DNA of 64,000 nt, taken from Basidiobolus meristosporus CBS 931.73. Lineage: Eukaryota; Basidiobolomycota; Basidiobolomycetes; Basidiobolales; Basidiobolaceae. The DNA lies in assembly GCA_002104905.1 (NCBI GenBank), contig MCFE01000005.1:124001-188000 (forward strand), given 5' to 3'. Below, one piece after another: positions 9,621 through 20,539 of this stretch. Numbering within the stretch: position 1 is the stretch's first letter; every line of letters begins with the position of its first letter. A model generated the notes under the pieces. The model was not told where the DNA came from, ran no database searches, and saw nothing but the letters and a program-made list of their open reading frames with translations. The position numbers and the translations under genes are program-made.

Positions 9621-10110
9621 CATGAATGCTTATATATGGCTTGTATGGCAATACACTGGCTGTTATCCTTGTAATACTCTGTATGCTGCCTGCACACTTC
9701 ATGGCTGAGGGGCTTATTACAATAGCCACCTGGTTCTTTATCTCTACTCATAAGGTGTTGAATCAAAATAGTCTTGTCCATGGGGAAAGCAGCTTAATAC
9801 TCAACAACACAACACTATTTTACCATTCTGTCAATATGCATGTGAGTTCAAGTCAATCTTGTATTTGAGACATTGCACCTTTATGAATGTAGGATTCAAT
9901 GATGATCTACCATAGTAAGTACTATAGGTAAAGCTATGGGCATATACACACATATGGGAAACACTATTTCCCCTCTGGTTTGACTCACTTTCATATGTAT
10001 GCTGCCAAAATATGAAGCAAAGTTGTCTGGTTGCAACCAAACCTGATCACAAACAACAGCAGAAAAACAGTGGACTGCATGTCTTAAGGCCTTTGGTGCT
10101 CTCACTCATG
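9610..10110. mobile_element. Plavaka-like transposon fragment: divergent gene starts
   Basis: On the minus strand from 9781, MDKTILIQHLMSRDKEPGGYCNKPLSHEVCR matches the transposase N-terminus at 45357 (there CGFCGKPLSHEAHREH). On the plus strand near 9990, ATGCTGCCAAAATATGAAG matches the partner gene start at 45580. The piece therefore holds the shared promoter region of the divergent pair. Only remnants of both genes remain: the first zinc-finger cysteine is Tyr-replaced here and both frames end early. A shorter copy is at 17520-17780. Confidence 0.7.
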
Positions 10111-10124
10111 GTCCCCAGCATTGA

Positions 10125-10210
10125 TCCCAAAAAAAAGGTCAAAAAATGAGTCTTCTCCAGTACAATAGGTGAAACACTGGGGCAGCTTTGCATAAAAATG
10201 TAGAAAACCT
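10125..10210. repeat. Fragment of the palindromic element family
   Basis: The run with GGTCAAAAAATGAG, TCTCCAGTACAAT, GGTGAAACACTGGGGC and TGCATAAAAATG parallels one arm of the long palindrome at 26800-26875. A related piece is at 17815-17995. Confidence 0.5.
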
Positions 10211-10404
10211 TAGAAAGTCTCATGTGCTGGCTATCTGATGCTTTGGTGGAATTGTATTACACAAATCCCAGAAAGAAATTTGGTTAGAGTTGGGTATAGG
10301 TTGTAGTTAATAATCTAAATGACCAAGTTAGGTGAGTGTTGAGTTGCAAATATAATCCTTATAACACTATTGGATACACTGAAGCTCATTGGGCACACAA
10401 TATG
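10210..10404 (-). repeat. Diverged copia LTR fragment (minus)
   Basis: Contains AGAAAGTCTCATG, TTTGGTGGAAT and GACCAAGTTAGGTGAGTGTT in LTR order, followed by about 35 bp of unassigned sequence (GCTCATTGGG) that recurs at 18830. The cassette-3 counterpart is 18640-18815. Confidence 0.55.
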
Positions 10405-10697
10405 TGTTGTAATTATTAAGTTGCCACCAAAATATTCATGCCAACTTAGTCACATAGACCTTATTCTTTGATTCGCATTTTGTCTTGACCAAACTTCTTG
10501 TTGGGATTTACTTAGAATATTTCACCAAATTGTCAGGTACCCAGATTATTATTTTTCTCAAAGTCGTCCAAAAGACCCCAAACTTTGCACACATATTCTT
10601 GGGACCTTCCTTAAGAAACTCTACACGTTTGTTTGCTCTACTCTATCAAAAGTATAAGTGCCATACTTTTGATCAATAAATCTACAAGTAAACAACA
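10405..10697 (+). repeat. LTR of a second copia subfamily (plus)
   Basis: A 293-bp unit starting TGTTGTAATT and ending AAACAACA, with copia-LTR-like body but a distinct terminal region (GATCAATAAATCTACAAGT). Its reverse complement is 26984-27277. No target duplication is evident and no coding region adjoins it, so it is a solo or truncated LTR. Confidence 0.65.
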
Positions 10698-10749
10698 TGT
10701 AAATCCTCTAGTTCTCCACATCACTTGCAATACTCCTCAGAATATTGCA

Positions 10750-11290
10750 ACAATATGGAAGTCAGAAAATTCACCACTGGATACACCATTCTTTACTGCA
10801 ATGGTAAATATCTAATAGATTTCAAGAAAGCAACCAACAATGGCTCTTTTCACTGCAGAGGCAGAGTACATGATCCATCCAACTTTTCAGTAGAGGGAAA
10901 AATTCCAGTAATGGTTGTGGTTAACAACTCAGAGACTGAGAAGGGGGGTTAATAACCAGTTGGACAAGTTTTAGAGGTATTGAAGGCAATTGGGACAACA
11001 AGTAGACCATGTAGTTTTCACTTGATGATTTACTGAATATGAAAGTGGAATTCTTGCTCCTTTGTGATCTTGGCAAAGCAAGCATGTAAGATATGCCCAA
11101 GAGGGTTCCAAGAAAATGTGCGCAAGGTTTGGAACTGCTTGGGCATCTTTGAGAAATCTCATGCTTTGCGTACCTGATCTTTAGTGAAAGTATTCCAAGT
11201 AAATGCCAACAAGTAACTTAGTCAGGATTCTCCTAGTTTTTTAGGTGATGATCTAAGCTAATAAGTTAGGCAAATACTTGAATTCAATTA
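10750..11290 (-). mobile_element. copia remnant: 5' gag and LTR (minus)
   Basis: From about 10870 to 10960 the minus strand carries a degraded gag start (reading EKLDGS-like residues through ATCCATCCAACTTTTCAG). Then follow a decayed primer-binding site and a diverged LTR (about 10965-11290). The segment 10755-10870 (GGCTCTTTTCACTGCAGAGG) is a plus-strand scrap of copia RNase H coding for TAEAEYM-like residues. The equivalent in the next repeat is 18855-19125. Confidence 0.65.
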
Positions 11291-11619
11291 CAATTATTAT
11301 AGCAATTATTGGTACAATCAGTAGCTTTGCAACATGTTCCAAGATTCACCAACTATAATCTGAGTGACCAAGTTACAAAGTACTTCAATGTGATTACAGA
11401 GCTTTCAGCACTTAGTTCCTGACATTTTAGTCTAAATTTCCAATTGGTTCAGCAGTTGACATGATTCTACTATGAGAACTATTATATTTGAAATCATTTG
11501 CTGATCTGCCAGTAAACTGCTGGTACACTGGTGCTAATGTGCTGATATTCTGCTAGTACTTTTCTTTCATATAATTGATAAATCTGTGGTATGAGCAGTA
11601 AGTGATTTCCAAGATTAGT
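11291..11619. other. AT-rich spacer, nothing recognised
   Basis: No open frame, repeat or motif that I can place. It separates the copia remnant from the left edge of cassette 2. Confidence 0.4.
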
Positions 11620-12054
11620 ATCAATGCTTGTTGGCTTGGCAACCTCTAGACACTTTATTTGCTGGTTAGCCAGATAACTAGCACCTGAGATACACAGAGT
11701 TGAGGGCTTAGATAAGCCTGGAGTACAGCTGAAAATATGATGGTATTCTCATGGCTTTGAGTTGATATCTTCTCTTGGGATTTGTAAACATGTTCCTGCA
11801 ACCATTCAGAGCACTTTGTGAGTATTGAGTTCCAAGGCCTTTTAAAGTATAAAAACCACCTCCCACATTGCATAAATTATCCAATAGTAACATATCAACT
11901 CCTAGCTTTCCCATACTACAACATTGTATTCATTTTAAAAAACCTATGCAATATTTGACAAGCATTTTGATGTATTGGGTATAAATCTTTACACCTGCCC
12001 ATTGGTATTCTTTTCGGTCTTATTTGCAAGTTTGATGGGCATATGCAAAGAGAA

Positions 12055-12960
12055 TAAATTTAGTATAAAATAACGCGATGAAAAAGATATATATACATAG
12101 CTTATTTCAGATTGTACAAAAAACACGCTTAAAACTTGCGCCAATAATGGCTACGGCACTATGGCATTTAAAAATATCAATATTCATTTATTTAGGTTGT
12201 CCCGAATCTATTATCCAAATGGGGAGAAAATTTCTGGACCTGACGGTCACTCATATATCCAGTAATTACTCGGTCAAAGTTATCTACTGTGATACAGATT
12301 CATGCATGCCCCACCGATTATGCACAATTGTGCCATACTATCTGCAAAGATGTTACAAGTATGCACCCTCAACCCATGGCTCACAACTTTGAACAATGTT
12401 ACGACCAAATTACTCTCATGACAAAAAAACGATATATTACGTATAAAAATGCAAATCTTGAATACAAAGATGTTATGAATGTTTGCCAAAAGTAATTACA
12501 GCAGTGCCATTACCAACACGGTCAACGACATTCCTAAAGAACAAATTGTTTCCAGCGTTGGTATCATCTTACAGATCTTCTATGAAAAAATGACGCCCTT
12601 GAACTTTCAATTATGAATAAATCAGTTAAAAATTGGACGAGTACTAAGGCGCACCTCCTCCGGTTTTTATATCAAACGGTTGATGGCCAATGGTGTTCAT
12701 AAAGATTGCTATTAAAACGCATTCTAGACAAGTACGTATGTAACTTCATATCCTCATGTTTTTCAGTTTTTACGGCTCCAAAGAAAGCTCTACATTAATA
12801 TCCAAGATTTTGACAAAGGATAATATCGCAGCAAATTAACAGTTACGCGTAACATCAGCTATCTTCAACTTAATACTGGCCTAGAAATCCCAGATGAAAA
12901 CGACAACTTGCAATCAAATCTTGGTCTACGGGTCACAGTATTCCTGTCCATCCAATTTGG
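12055..12960 (+). pseudogene. Family-B DNA polymerase C-terminal fossil, copy 2
   Basis: It has the same order of decayed motifs as copy 1. A motif-B-like K...NNGYG-type string lies near 12128-12160 and motif C at 12285-12302 reads YCDTDS, with the glycine before the first catalytic aspartate replaced by cysteine. The KKRYITYK motif is at about 12424-12450. A segment corresponding to the conserved C-terminal NKSVKN block is at about 12614-12631. Stops and frame changes separate the motifs, most of them shared with the other copies, so the gene was already dead when the cassettes multiplied. Confidence 0.75.
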
Positions 12961-13069
12961 CAAACATCAAATCACCATTTTTCAAAATAAGTACACAATA
13001 TTTACATGTCTATATAGATATGGGAATACCAGATAGATAGATCCTGATGTTTATTTCTATAGAAATCTA

Positions 13070-13505
13070 CTATAGAGGTGCTTCCCAACAACACGGTAGA
13101 TAAGGTCGCCAACCATAGCACACTCGGCCCTGGAAACATAGTTGGTTGGTGGTACTAGTATTTTCCGAGGGAGATGATGGGGGATCTATCAATGTTTGAC
13201 TGGTGGAAGGGAGTGAGATAATATATCCATTTAGAGAAGATACAAGATTCCTGTTTGTCTCCACTGGGTTGTTGTGAGCCAGCACTCTTTCCTATTATTG
13301 ATGGCTTCACCATACACTTCATACTTGTCATTCGAGAATCCCTAACTAGGTTCGGGGCCCAGCATACCAGTCTGGCCAGCTACATGGTAATTGAGAATCT
13401 CTTATTGCCCATACTGGGAATGTCTTTGGGGCTGGTATATTTTACATTACGTTGTTGTAGAGGGCCGATCATGGGTTCTGCGCATGGGCACATTTAACAT
13501 AAAAT
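13070..13505 (-). pseudogene. Small membrane-protein-like relic, copy 2
   Basis: Near-identical to copy 1 in this region (71-codon frame 13070-13285 with SLPSTSQTLIDPPSSPSENTS). The same interruptions separate an N-terminal MCPCAEPMIGPL string near 13497 from the Pro/Ser-rich part. Function unknown. Confidence 0.38.
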
Positions 13506-13912
13506 AAGATCAATTAGATTTTACACTACGAAGACTCCAACACGATTGGTAGGTGACGTATATGTAGACAAAGCATACAGGGACGCATTGACCACACTGG
13601 CTTCCAAGGATACTTGATATCACTACTCTAATGGCTGATAAGATCGTGGGCGATTGCCAACTCGGCATCAGAAACATATTCAGTTGTTTGAAGTGCGCTC
13701 ATGGGTCTAGTGTTCCGTAAGGAAGAGGGAGATCAAAGGCCAGACTCAATAGTAGGTCTATAAGTGTTGGGATAGATGGATGTGAAGGTGCATCCATCGA
13801 GTACTGAGGAGAAATTGGTGGTTGCTCTGCTGTACTGCTTGTCGTGGGTAGACGGTCAGATGGGTGGACTATGACACCTGCCACACACTGGCCAACGTAA
13901 TCGTTCCACTCG

Positions 13913-15877
13913 TCAAAATTGAAGGCAAGCTGGCTGTTCCATCCCTGACAGCGAAGCAATAGTTGATGATTCAGAACCAGCTTCTTGCTTGGGAGTGATA
14001 TTACTTTCCGCAATCAGATCATGCAGAATAGTGTAATATCTTCCAGCATAGCCACATCGCTCTCGGATTTGCTTGAGCGTTTCTAGGTTCTTGAACAAGC
14101 TAGCTCGTGACGAATTGGCAATCCACTGATCGGACGACTTCGCTTGTAAAAGAAGTATCGTGCTCGCAGTGAAGATTGGGAACAGCAGAAACAAAACTAT
14201 CTCTGATGCTCTAGGGCAGCTCACACACGAGGTTACAATGCTAGTCAGACTGTTTGCCGCATCTATGCATATCAGGGCTGAAGAGGACTGGCAGGTAGAT
14301 GAGGATTCAGTTCTCAGTACGAAGGGTCGGTGTAGTAAAATCAATGCACAGTGATACCAGACATGAGCGTAGATAAGTGTGGGGCTTTTAGGTGGATTCC
14401 CTGTGCCATAGTTTGTAGGAACGTAAGCAAGATCGGCTGGCAATGAGTTTAGCCACACATCAAGCTGAGAATCTAGATCCATTAAACTCGTGCGGAATTT
14501 CGGGGAGTTGCTGGTCAATGGGGCTCTAACTATGTACATGGTGCTCAAAATACGGCCAATCAGTTTGTGAAGCTTTATCACCTCATGGAATGGCCTTAAG
14601 GATAGCCCGGTGCGCGGAGAGACACCATTTGGTGTCAATAGGTCGTCGTCAGTTAAGGATGGCAGCGGTGTATCAAACTGCTGGTCATCAATAGACACAG
14701 GCCTCCCTACGCATACACTAGAGAACCGATCTATCAGGTAGCACACCCACCAGGTCCGCTTTCTTGTTTCCTTCTCTGCTGTTGTTAGCTTGATGTTCCA
14801 TATATCGGGGTCGCGATGCAGGCCGAGGTCTTCAGCCATTCTAATGGCCATGCCACTGTACATCCACGATTTCACCCCACCTTGAGATATGTGGTAATAG
14901 ATAGACATCAGTGCCAAACCTTGAGCGTTTTCTATTGAGCTAGCATTGTAAGCTTGATCCAACAGAGTCCGTGCCTTCTTAAAGAAGCCTTCCGCATCCA
15001 GATTCTCCTTGTTCAACATGCTCTCGGATGATACTAGAGCGGCAGAAAGTGAAAACATCGCATTCACGAGAAAATACGGCATTTCTTGTTCACTGCGATT
15101 TAAGCGCTCCATGAACTCCCCTTTGTGAAGCAACGGGAAAACAGGGTTGATTTTCGAAAAGTACACATCCACAAGGTAAGCAAAAAGATTTGGAGACGGT
15201 AGCGCAGTAGGATCTGGATTGATATCGACGCGGTTGATAGTTGCTGTGACTCGCGGTCTTATTTTGAAAAGGTCGTTTTGGTACTTTCGTGAGCCTTGAA
15301 GTAAGTACAGGCCAGAGCTGTTCCCGCAGTGTCTTACTCGTCCCTCATCATCCAATAACAGCTGATCTCTATTGTTGCAAATTTTTTCCACTTCCGGGTC
15401 AGTAGTAAGGGCAATGCGTTGGCTCGTACTATCATCGGATTTATCAATTGTGATGGCGGGAATGTTGGTGACACAAGTGCTACTGGCAGATTTAGTATCC
15501 GGAACGTGTGAGCCTGGAAATATTGCGTATCTGAATTCTAGTGGCTTGGCTTTGGGTGGAGTTATGATAGCGGAATCTCTGTCCTCTTCAAGTTTCCGCA
15601 CTTCATGCAAAACAACATCAGCCATTTGTGAATCGTTCTGGACGAGCTCACTGAGAATGTGCTCCATTTTGTGCAGTCTACTCTCAAGTGCTTCTATATA
15701 AGCCTTTGGAGGTCCTCGCTTCTTCTTTATGTCGTTATAAGTACACTTTATGCCACAATACAGACAATATGAACATTCAGGATGTTCACCATCGCATCGT
15801 ATCTTCTTCCTACGACAACTATCACATGCTCTACTGACCCGTTGTCTTTTGTGATTATCTTCAGTACTTATACTCAT
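13913..15877 (-). CDS. Zn(II)2Cys6 fungal transcription factor, copy 2 (C-terminally truncated)
   Basis: A 654-residue frame from the ATG at 15875-15877, nearly identical to copy 1: intact six-cysteine zinc cluster (CDSCRRKKIRC...CSYC...C), GPPKAYIEALESRL linker and fungal-specific transcription factor domain with LGLHRDPD restored. It lacks 22 residues of the Ser/Thr/Pro-rich linker between the zinc cluster and the large domain (a 66-bp in-frame deletion near 15426, joining GGCTCG to TACTATC). It ends early at 13913 through the shared C-terminal deletion. The stranded tail (13640-13912) carries a further one-base loss near 13826. A conserved TATA-like box is at 15993-15999. Confidence 0.88.
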   Translation of the reverse strand: MSISTEDNHKRQRVSRACDSCRRKKIRCDGEHPECSYCLYCGIKCTYNDIKKKRGPPKAYIEALESRLHKMEHILSELVQNDSQMADVVLHEVRKLEEDRDSAIITPPKAKPLEFRYAIFPGSHVPDTKSASSTCVTNIPAITIDKSDDSTSQRIALTTDPEVEKICNNRDQLLLDDEGRVRHCGNSSGLYLLQGSRKYQNDLFKIRPRVTATINRVDINPDPTALPSPNLFAYLVDVYFSKINPVFPLLHKGEFMERLNRSEQEMPYFLVNAMFSLSAALVSSESMLNKENLDAEGFFKKARTLLDQAYNASSIENAQGLALMSIYYHISQGGVKSWMYSGMAIRMAEDLGLHRDPDIWNIKLTTAEKETRKRTWWVCYLIDRFSSVCVGRPVSIDDQQFDTPLPSLTDDDLLTPNGVSPRTGLSLRPFHEVIKLHKLIGRILSTMYIVRAPLTSNSPKFRTSLMDLDSQLDVWLNSLPADLAYVPTNYGTGNPPKSPTLIYAHVWYHCALILLHRPFVLRTESSSTCQSSSALICIDAANSLTSIVTSCVSCPRASEIVLFLLFPIFTASTILLLQAKSSDQWIANSSRASLFKNLETLKQIRERCGYAGRYYTILHDLIAESNITPKQEAGSESSTIASLSGMEQPACLQF

Positions 15878-15992
15878 ATCTCCGGCACTTATATGGGCCT
15901 TAGCGAAATATAAGACCTTCCTTGAAATAATGAATAGTTGCAGTGTTTGTATTCGAAGAAAAAGTTCCAAGTGGCATGTGCTTACGAGTGAG

Positions 15993-15999
15993 CTTTATA
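15993..15999 (-). promoter_or_regulatory. Candidate TATA box of regulator copy 2
   Basis: TATAAAG on the minus strand, about 115 bp upstream of the ATG, in the same context as in the other cassettes. Confidence 0.5.
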
Positions 16000-16754
16000 C
16001 GATTTATATCGGACAGACTGAACCATTAAACCTAAAAGGTATGATGGTAGAACCTACTTGGGCAAATCTGCAGTGATTAAGACGTTGTACCAAATTTGGT
16101 GGCCATCAAATTCCTAGCTCGCACATGAACATGAAGATCTTGTGTCCGATTTATCCCGATTAACCTATTTTATAACCATGATGAATTTGGAAGGAGATCA
16201 ATTCTGTGTTGTCTGGCACCCGACATCCGCAGAGCGGTCAATTGATAAATCGATGATAAGCCTTAATTTCTCTTTGAGACGATGGCACAAATGCTTCTGG
16301 AAATGCGGCAAACCAAATCAATTAGGAACACAGAAGTGGTATGCAGAGTTGATAGGCTACAAGGGGTGAGCGATGCTGGCACTCCTTTCCATTCAATCCA
16401 CAGGAGAGCCGCACGTGCACTCAAAAGAAGCCGGCAGAGACTTTGCGTGCCAAAATTATCTGTGTGTTCCGAAGAAGGTTATTCAGATATGCTGAGTATT
16501 AAGCAACTGTACTTACTGAAATAAGCTGATGCTGATCAAATAGAAATCCACTCAAAAATCCCGCTTTTATTTTTGACTGTCAGATGCCCCCAAATATATC
16601 GGGCTTGACGCACATTCCTTGTATTATTGACAAGTATTAACTAGTTTGTGATCTACTCAGTGCCACTGGAGCTTATTGCTACTCGTGTTAGTTTTCGCAG
16701 CTTGCAATGCTACTGGTATATCCTTCCCTTCGGATAATTATGCATTATGTATGT

Positions 16755-18000
16755 TTTCGCCGAAACATTAGGTATCCAGAACTTGAAATTTCTCAAAGTT
16801 GTCCAAGCAGCCCCAAACTATACGCACATGTTTTTGAGACCTTCTTAAGGACTCTCTACGTATTGTATCTGCCAAGACTATGTAAAAGTACAATCGCTAC
16901 TTTTACATTCAATAAATCCTCAAGTGAGAGCCATTTAGTCTACTTGCTTGCCCAATCACTTTCAGTATCTCTACAACTCTCACAACAGCTTATGAGCCCT
17001 TAACAGTCAGTCTTTAGAACACTTATTACTATAATTATCTGAATCTCATCCTTTGCTGAATAGTTGCATGAGTCTAACTGTGCCACATTTTGTAATTATT
17101 ATTAAATATTCACCTTAGTCACTTTATGGTTTATTGAATGTAAAAGTAGTATTTGTACATGTACATAGTCTTGGCAAAACAAACGTGTAGAATATGCTCA
17201 GGAAAGTTTCAAGAATATATGTGCAAAGCCTGGGGCTGTTTGGAAAACTCATCAAATTTCCATATTTGGGTACCTGATATTTTGGTGAAAAAATATTGAA
17301 TAAATCTTCACATGGGATCTGATTAGTAAGCTCTAGGATTTATTGGTAATGATCTAAGTGGCAAAGTTTGGTCAAAATCTAAGTGGAATTAGGATTCTTA
17401 CAACACCCCCACTTAACTCAATATATGTACCAACTTATTTTAATTATATTCTAAAATACTCAAATATATCTCCAGCTAATGGTTTGGTAGATATGTCTGT
17501 AATAATCTCATACAATGAATGCTTGTATATGACTTGTATGGCAAAACACTGGCTGCGCTCCTTGTAATACATTGTATGCTCTCTGCACACTTCATGGCTG
17601 AGAGGCCTATTACAGTAGCCACCTGGTCCTTTATCTCTACTCTTAAGGTGTTGAATCAAAGTAATATTGTTCATGTGGAAAACAGCTTATTGCTCAACAA
17701 CACAACACTATTATATCATTCTGTCCTCCTCATCACAAACAACAGCAGAAAAGCAGTTGGACAGCATGTTTTAAGACCTTTGGTGCTCATACTCATGGTC
17801 CCCAACATTGATCTCAAAAGAAGATCAAACATGAGCTTTCTCCAGTACAATTGATGAAACACTGGGGCTGCTTGGCATAAGAATGTAGAAATATGTTTAA
17901 TACTTTTAGCCAAGTATAGGTCTACTTTGCCTCAGTGGCACACTATGGCATTATTTGGCACTGATGGCTCAATGTTGTGCTATCTAACAGAACAAATTAA
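16755..18000. repeat. Duplicated transposon mosaic following cassette 2
   Basis: It repeats the order seen after cassette 1: plus-strand LTR fragment with primer-binding site (ATG at 16991-16993, MSP then stop), minus LTR and copia 3' end (17100-17515), Plavaka-like divergent promoter piece (17520-17780, start codon of the transposase remnant at 17674), and a scrap of the palindromic element (17815-17995, with GGCACACTATGGC). The Plavaka piece has lost about 200 bp relative to 9840-10020. Confidence 0.75.
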
Positions 18001-18184
18001 TTAAGCAAAAACCACATTCTCTACATCTTCTCCTAGTGACTTCCAATATTGCAAAGCCTCTTAAGGCTTGTCTTCTCAAGGCTATGTAAGAGTTACAGGT
18101 AGTCAGACCATCACCTTAAGCCAGTCCTGGAATATTTAAGACAAAATTATGAAGTACCAGAGGAAACAATATATATCAGCTGCT
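18000..18184. other. Spacer, nothing recognised
   Basis: No open frame or motif that I can place between the transposon mosaic and the next copia fragment. Confidence 0.3.
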
Positions 18185-18480
18185 AACCCAATGGAGTCAA
18201 ACCTTAGATTAGTCAAAGCTTCATCTAGTCAAGAGTGCTTAGTGCCATCAGGAAGCCAAAGATTTCCTTGCCAATCTATGACTGGTGGCTTCATGTATAT
18301 TGTGCTAGGAGTACATCTATGCATCCCATATTTGGTGGAAGTGGCCAGCCAACAATATTAGGACTCTGGATCTGATCATTATGCTGAAGTGAAGCAGAAT
18401 TTGGATAGCAAGAGGAACTACTGATATGTGCCTAAAGTACCCCTACAAAGATGTAGATCAGGATATTTTTGCTGTATGAG
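18185..18480 (+). pseudogene. copia reverse transcriptase/RNase H fragment (plus)
   Basis: Reads MESNLRLVKASSSQECLVPSG and then FPCQSMTGGFMYIVLGVH, corresponding to the copia segment after YVDD in copia-2 (MEINLNLVK and FPYQSVVGSLMYIMLGTR at 52499-52850). It is interrupted by a stop near 18360 and frameshifts. It is an isolated internal scrap with no LTR directly attached. Confidence 0.8.
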
Positions 18481-18489
18481 TTTTGAGGA

Positions 18490-18815
18490 AACTGGAAGTG
18501 ACTGTGTGGACTAGCAGATTATGTGGTTTTCATGTATTGATTCACTCAGCTTGAAAGTAGTGTTTCTACCTTGATATGGTCTAGGCAAGATAAACTTGAA
18601 AATATGCTGAGGAAGACACCCTGAGCATGTGTGCAGGTTTAGGGACTGCATGAACAACCTAAGAAAGTCTCATGCTCTGGCTATTTGATACTTTGGTGGA
18701 ATGGTATTAAGCAAGTCCCCATAAGAAACTTGGTTAGAGTTGAATATGGTATGTAGTTAATAATCAAATTGACCAAGTTGATTGAGTGTTTAGTTGCAAA
18801 AATATACTTTTTAGC
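18490..18815 (-). repeat. Diverged copia LTR (minus)
   Basis: LTR-order landmarks are GATTATGTGGTTTTCATG, GAAAGTAGTGTTTCTAC, GGTCTAGGCAAGATAAAC, CTTTGGTGGAATGG and GACCAAGTTGATTGAGTG. It is heavily mutated and has no clean ends. Confidence 0.6.
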
Positions 18816-18859
18816 ACTATGGGTTGCACTGAAGCTCATTGGGGACGAAACATGGAAGT

Positions 18860-19125
18860 CAGAAAATTCACCACTTAATACACCATTCTTCAGAGTAATG
18901 GTACATATTTAATATATTTCAAGAAAGCAACCATCTGGCCCTTTTCATTGCAGAGGCAGAGCACATGATCTATCTATCTTTTGAGTAGAGGGAGGAATTG
19001 CAGTAATGGTTGTGGTAGACACCTCAGAAAGTGAAAACTTGGGGCTCATAACCTGTTGTACAAGTTCTAGAGATATTGAAGGCAATTGGAGAACAAGTAG
19101 ATCATATAGTTTTTTCATATAGTTG
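18860..19125 (-). mobile_element. copia remnant: gag start and partial LTR (minus)
   Basis: Minus strand 18970-19060 encodes MSPKFSLSEVSTTTITAIPPS, the gag N-terminus with its ATG inside the primer-binding site. To the right is an LTR piece cut off near 19125, where cassette 3 begins. This parallels 10750-11290. Confidence 0.7.
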
Positions 19126-19609
19126 CTTGTTAGCTTGGCCTCCTCGAGAAAAACTTGTTTGCTGGTCTGCCAAACAACTAGCACCTGAGATACGCAGAGT
19201 TGTGGGCTTAAATAGGCCTGGAGTACAGCTGAAAATATGATGGTATTCTCATGGCTTTGAGTTGATATCTTCTCTTAGGATTTGTTAACATGTTCCTGCA
19301 ATCATTCAGAGCACTTTGTGCATATTGAGTTCCAAGGCCTTTTAAAGTATAAGAACAACCTTCACATTACATAAATTATCCAAGGGTAGCATATCAACTC
19401 CTAGCTTTCCAATACTACAACATCGTATACATTTTGAAAAACCTATGCAATATTTGACAAGCATTTTGATTTATTTTTAATGCTAAGATAAGCAAAATGT
19501 GTACTCAAAGCGGCTTTAAAATGGGCACATATGGGTATAAACCTTTACACCTGCCCATTGGTATTCTTTCCGGTCTTTTTTGCAACTTTGATAGGCATAT
19601 GCAAAGAGA

Positions 19610-20520
19610 ATAAATTTAGTATGTAATAACGCGATGAAAAAGATGTATACACATAGCTTATTTCAGATTGTACAAAAAACACGCTTAAAAATTGCGCCAA
19701 TAATGGCTACGGCACTATGGCATTTAAAAATATCAATATTCATTTATTTAGGTTGTCCCGAATCTATTATCCAAATGGGGAGAAAATTTCTGGACCTGAC
19801 GGTCACTCATATATCCAGTAATTACCCGGTCAAAGTTATCTACTGTGATACAGATTCATGCATGCCCCACCGATTATGCACAATTGTGCCATACTATCTG
19901 CAAAGATGTTACAAGTATGCACCCTCAACCCATGGCTCACAACTTTGAACAATGTTACGACCAAATTACTCTCATGACAAAAAAACGATATATTACGTAT
20001 AAAAATGCAAATCTTGAATACAAAGGTGTTATGAATGTTTGCCAAAAGTATTTACAGCAGTGCCATTACCGACACGGTCAACGACGTTCCTAAAGAACAA
20101 ATTGTTTCCAGCGTTGGTATCATCTTACAGATCTTCTATGAAAAAATGACCCCCTTGAACTTTCAATTATGAATAAATCAGTTAAAATTTGGATGAGTAC
20201 TAAGACGCACCTCCTCCGGTTCTTATATCAAACGGTTGATGGCCAATGGTGTTCACAAAGATTGCTATTAAAACGAATTCTAGACAAGTACGTATGCAAC
20301 TTCATATCCTCTTACTTTTCAGTTTTTACAGCTCCAAAGAAAGTTCTACATTAATATCCAAGATTTTGACAAAGGCTAATATCACAGCAAATCAACAGTT
20401 ACGCGTAACAGCAGCTATCTTGCAACGTTAATACTGGCCTAGAAATCCCAGATGAAAACGACAACTTGCAATCAAATCTTGGTCTACGGGTCACAGTATT
20501 CCAGTCCATCCAATTTGGCA
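19610..20520 (+). pseudogene. Family-B DNA polymerase C-terminal fossil, copy 3
   Basis: Visible landmarks in order are a motif-B-like KNCANNGYG at 19687-19713, motif C YCDTDS at 19841-19858, MTKKRYITYK at 19974-20003, and an NKSVKI-type block near 20170. Motif B and motif C are in different frames, and stops occur between all blocks. The family copies nucleic acid using two aspartates in motif C and a Lys in motif B. Here the fragment lacks the N-terminal exonuclease and motif A, and is not expressible. It lies tail-to-tail with the relic at 20540-21060. Confidence 0.75.
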
Positions 20521-20539
20521 GACATCATGTCACCTTTTT

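Larger units (their letters stand above)
11620..16755. repeat. Cassette 2 of the array (recombinant copy)
   Basis: It has the same content as cassette 1, offset 7885 bp between regulator starts. Left of about 12.4 kb it carries the bases diagnostic of cassette 3 (including 11620-12050, absent from cassette 1, and TGT in polymerase motif C). Right of about 12.7 kb it follows cassette 1, including the shared 359-bp upstream deletion and the following LTR mosaic. Confidence 0.9.

Noticed and set aside
9551-9781. Zinc-finger frame as a stand-alone host transcription factor
   Set aside because: It matches the start of the Plavaka-like transposase at 45357 and fuses into copia RNase H sequence, so it is a transposon scrap.
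12285-12302. YCDTDS as a reverse transcriptase active site
   Set aside because: The flanking KKRY and K...NxxYG blocks and spacing fit family-B DNA polymerase; copia RT in the same window uses YVDD.
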